A stretch of DNA of 64,000 bases, from the NCBI GenBank assembly GCA_905221605.1, contig CAJNDS010001779.1, positions 124,001-188,000 of the forward strand, in the 5' to 3' direction. This DNA comes from Symbiodinium natans (Eukaryota; Sar; Dinophyceae; Suessiales; Symbiodiniaceae). The notes below the pieces were generated by a model. That model was given only the letters and a program-made list of their open reading frames with translations, did no database searches and was not told where the DNA came from. The first letter of the stretch is position 1, and the number at the start of each line of letters is the position of its first letter. Shown one piece after another: positions 63,176-64,000 of this stretch. The position numbers and the translations under genes are program-made.

Positions 63176-63196
63176 CCGTAGCCATTTTGGCTCAAG
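63176..63196 (+). other. Relict dinoflagellate spliced leader (DinoSL)
   Basis: 21 consecutive bases match DinoSL (CCGTAGCC at the 5' end, ATTTTGGCTCAAG at the 3' end); only the variable first base differs (C). It is followed by TTCAGAG, not by the GT donor of an SL RNA gene. This is therefore the 5' end of a trans-spliced transcript copied back into the genome, a process known in dinoflagellates. Confidence 0.92.
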
Positions 63197-63553
63197 TTCA
63201 GAGTTGATTTACCGTTGCGGATCGTTGCGGTTTGAGCCTCCTCGGGCCTACTTTGAACACCTGAACTGCTCCCTGGCCCTTCAACAAGCGGATGTCGTAG
63301 GTCGTCACGCCGCGTTGCGGCAGATGGATGCGCTGGGACAGGGAGACCCAGGATAAATAAACCCAGTGCCCTGCCTTGACCCCCTGGCGCCATCCGGCCA
63401 CCCTCTGGCTTTGACCGTAAGCGTCTAGGACCCCCCTTGCCCGGTGTTCGCTGCCGTTTGACACCCCAGTATTGGCCAGGAGATGCCACGCCCCTCGCAT
63501 TCCTCGCCGGCACTGGCGTCATTCAGCGGCCCCACCTGCCCGCAACTACATGA

Positions 63554-64000
63554 ACTTTGGGGGACCACATGGCAGCATGTCCTCGGTCATGCATCCTTCG
63601 CTCCCGGGGTGGGCCACTCGAGCGTGCTGCGGCCCGCATCTGCCGAGAGCCGGGAGCCACGGTTGCTCTCAACGTCCGGCTGCGGGACCTGAATGTCGAC
63701 GTCGCCCGACAAACCGAACGTCGCATCGAGGTCATCGCAAATGGGTTGGCGCTCTGGGGTGGCTCACAGTTCGCGGTCGACACTGCGCTGGTCTCCCTGC
63801 GAACTTCGGCAGGCGCCCCGCGGAGGGCCGGCGGACGCACAGCAGATGCCGCACTTTCACATGCACACAAAGCGAAGGAACGCACCTACCCTGAGCTCCA
63901 GCAATCTGCCAGGTGCAAGCTTGTTGTCCTCGCCCTTGAGCTCGGCGGCCGTTGGAGCACCGAGGCCGCGACCTTCGCCCACTCGGGCCCTCCCCGCCTC
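63554..64000 (+). pseudogene. Fragment of a dinoflagellate retroelement-associated protein
   Basis: 149 open codons to the window edge after a stop at 63551-63553: GDHMAACPRSCILRSRGGPL, ERAAARICREPGATVALNVR, RRIEVIANGLALWGG, FAVDTALVSL, YPELQQSARCKLVVLALELG, GRWSTEA. From memory this is the conserved C-terminal region found after reverse transcriptase in many dinoflagellate LINE-like proteins. No RT is present upstream, and reading frame is lost before 63554, so it is a 5'-truncated or decayed copy. It lies about 360 bases downstream of the relict spliced leader and may belong to the same retroposed transcript. Confidence 0.65.

Noticed and set aside
63176-63196. A functional spliced-leader RNA gene
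   Set aside because: The leader is not followed by GT, and no Sm-like site or SL RNA body follows.
63472-63894. Plus-strand ORF starting at 63472
   Set aside because: It is in a different frame from the conserved retroelement-associated domain, which continues to the window edge from 63554.

Overview
This window looks like nuclear DNA from a dinoflagellate, most likely a Symbiodiniaceae-type genome (the clade is inference). Four things point there. Short interstitial TTTAGGG / CCCTAAA arrays occur in both orientations throughout. A relict dinoflagellate spliced leader (DinoSL) sits at 63176-63196. Many introns have GA-AG or GC-AG ends as well as GT-AG. Every multi-exon host gene found lies on the minus strand, the unidirectional layout known from dinoflagellates. 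Genes are broken into many small exons, so gene models here were assembled by joining exons whose reading frames continue across recognisable introns.

Layout, left to right, all minus strand unless stated. 1-1695: 5' part of a major facilitator (MFS) transporter gene that runs off the left edge. 2647-6651: a second, closely related MFS gene that lacks its second exon. 7971-11478: a complete S9 prolyl-oligopeptidase/acylaminoacyl-peptidase-like enzyme in nine exons. 13309-13798: two small exons sharing an unnamed motif. 15028-16116: a small secreted or anchored alpha-helical protein. 18487-21079: a TIR-like multi-pass membrane protein. 25242-28515: a Patched/NPC1-like RND protein. 30553-34530: a single-repeat voltage-gated cation channel with an EF-hand. 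38997-40488: a second, diverged TIR-like dinoflagellate protein. 41171-44569: a complete secreted BspA-like (DUF285) repeat protein with a Cys-rich stalk and a membrane anchor. 46011 to about 61700: a DUF/PF03407-type nucleotide-sugar glycosyltransferase gene whose intron is occupied by an 8.85-kb LTR element. The plus strand carries that LTR element (51883-60729) with one 2611-codon ORF, and a fragment of a common dinoflagellate retroelement-associated domain at the right edge (63554-64000).

The most striking feature is the intron population. Most introns in these genes belong to at least seven families of roughly 95-120-bp elements (introners), and the same families recur in unrelated genes. 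Several copies are flanked by short target duplications beginning GT, GC or GA. The duplication supplies the 5' splice dinucleotide, while the element end supplies the AG. Larger composites occur where introners are stacked in tandem, hold palindromic MITEs, or are split by TTTAGGG arrays.

The second striking feature is the LTR element. It has identical-looking 287-bp LTRs, a 5-bp target duplication, a polypurine tract and a primer site matching the anticodon arm of initiator tRNA-Met. It carries a giant ORF with WW-like, S1, SAM-like and six CCCH zinc-finger modules, and no reverse transcriptase, RNase H or integrase that I can see. Intergenic stretches are largely telomere-like arrays, MITEs, microsatellites and decayed duplications.
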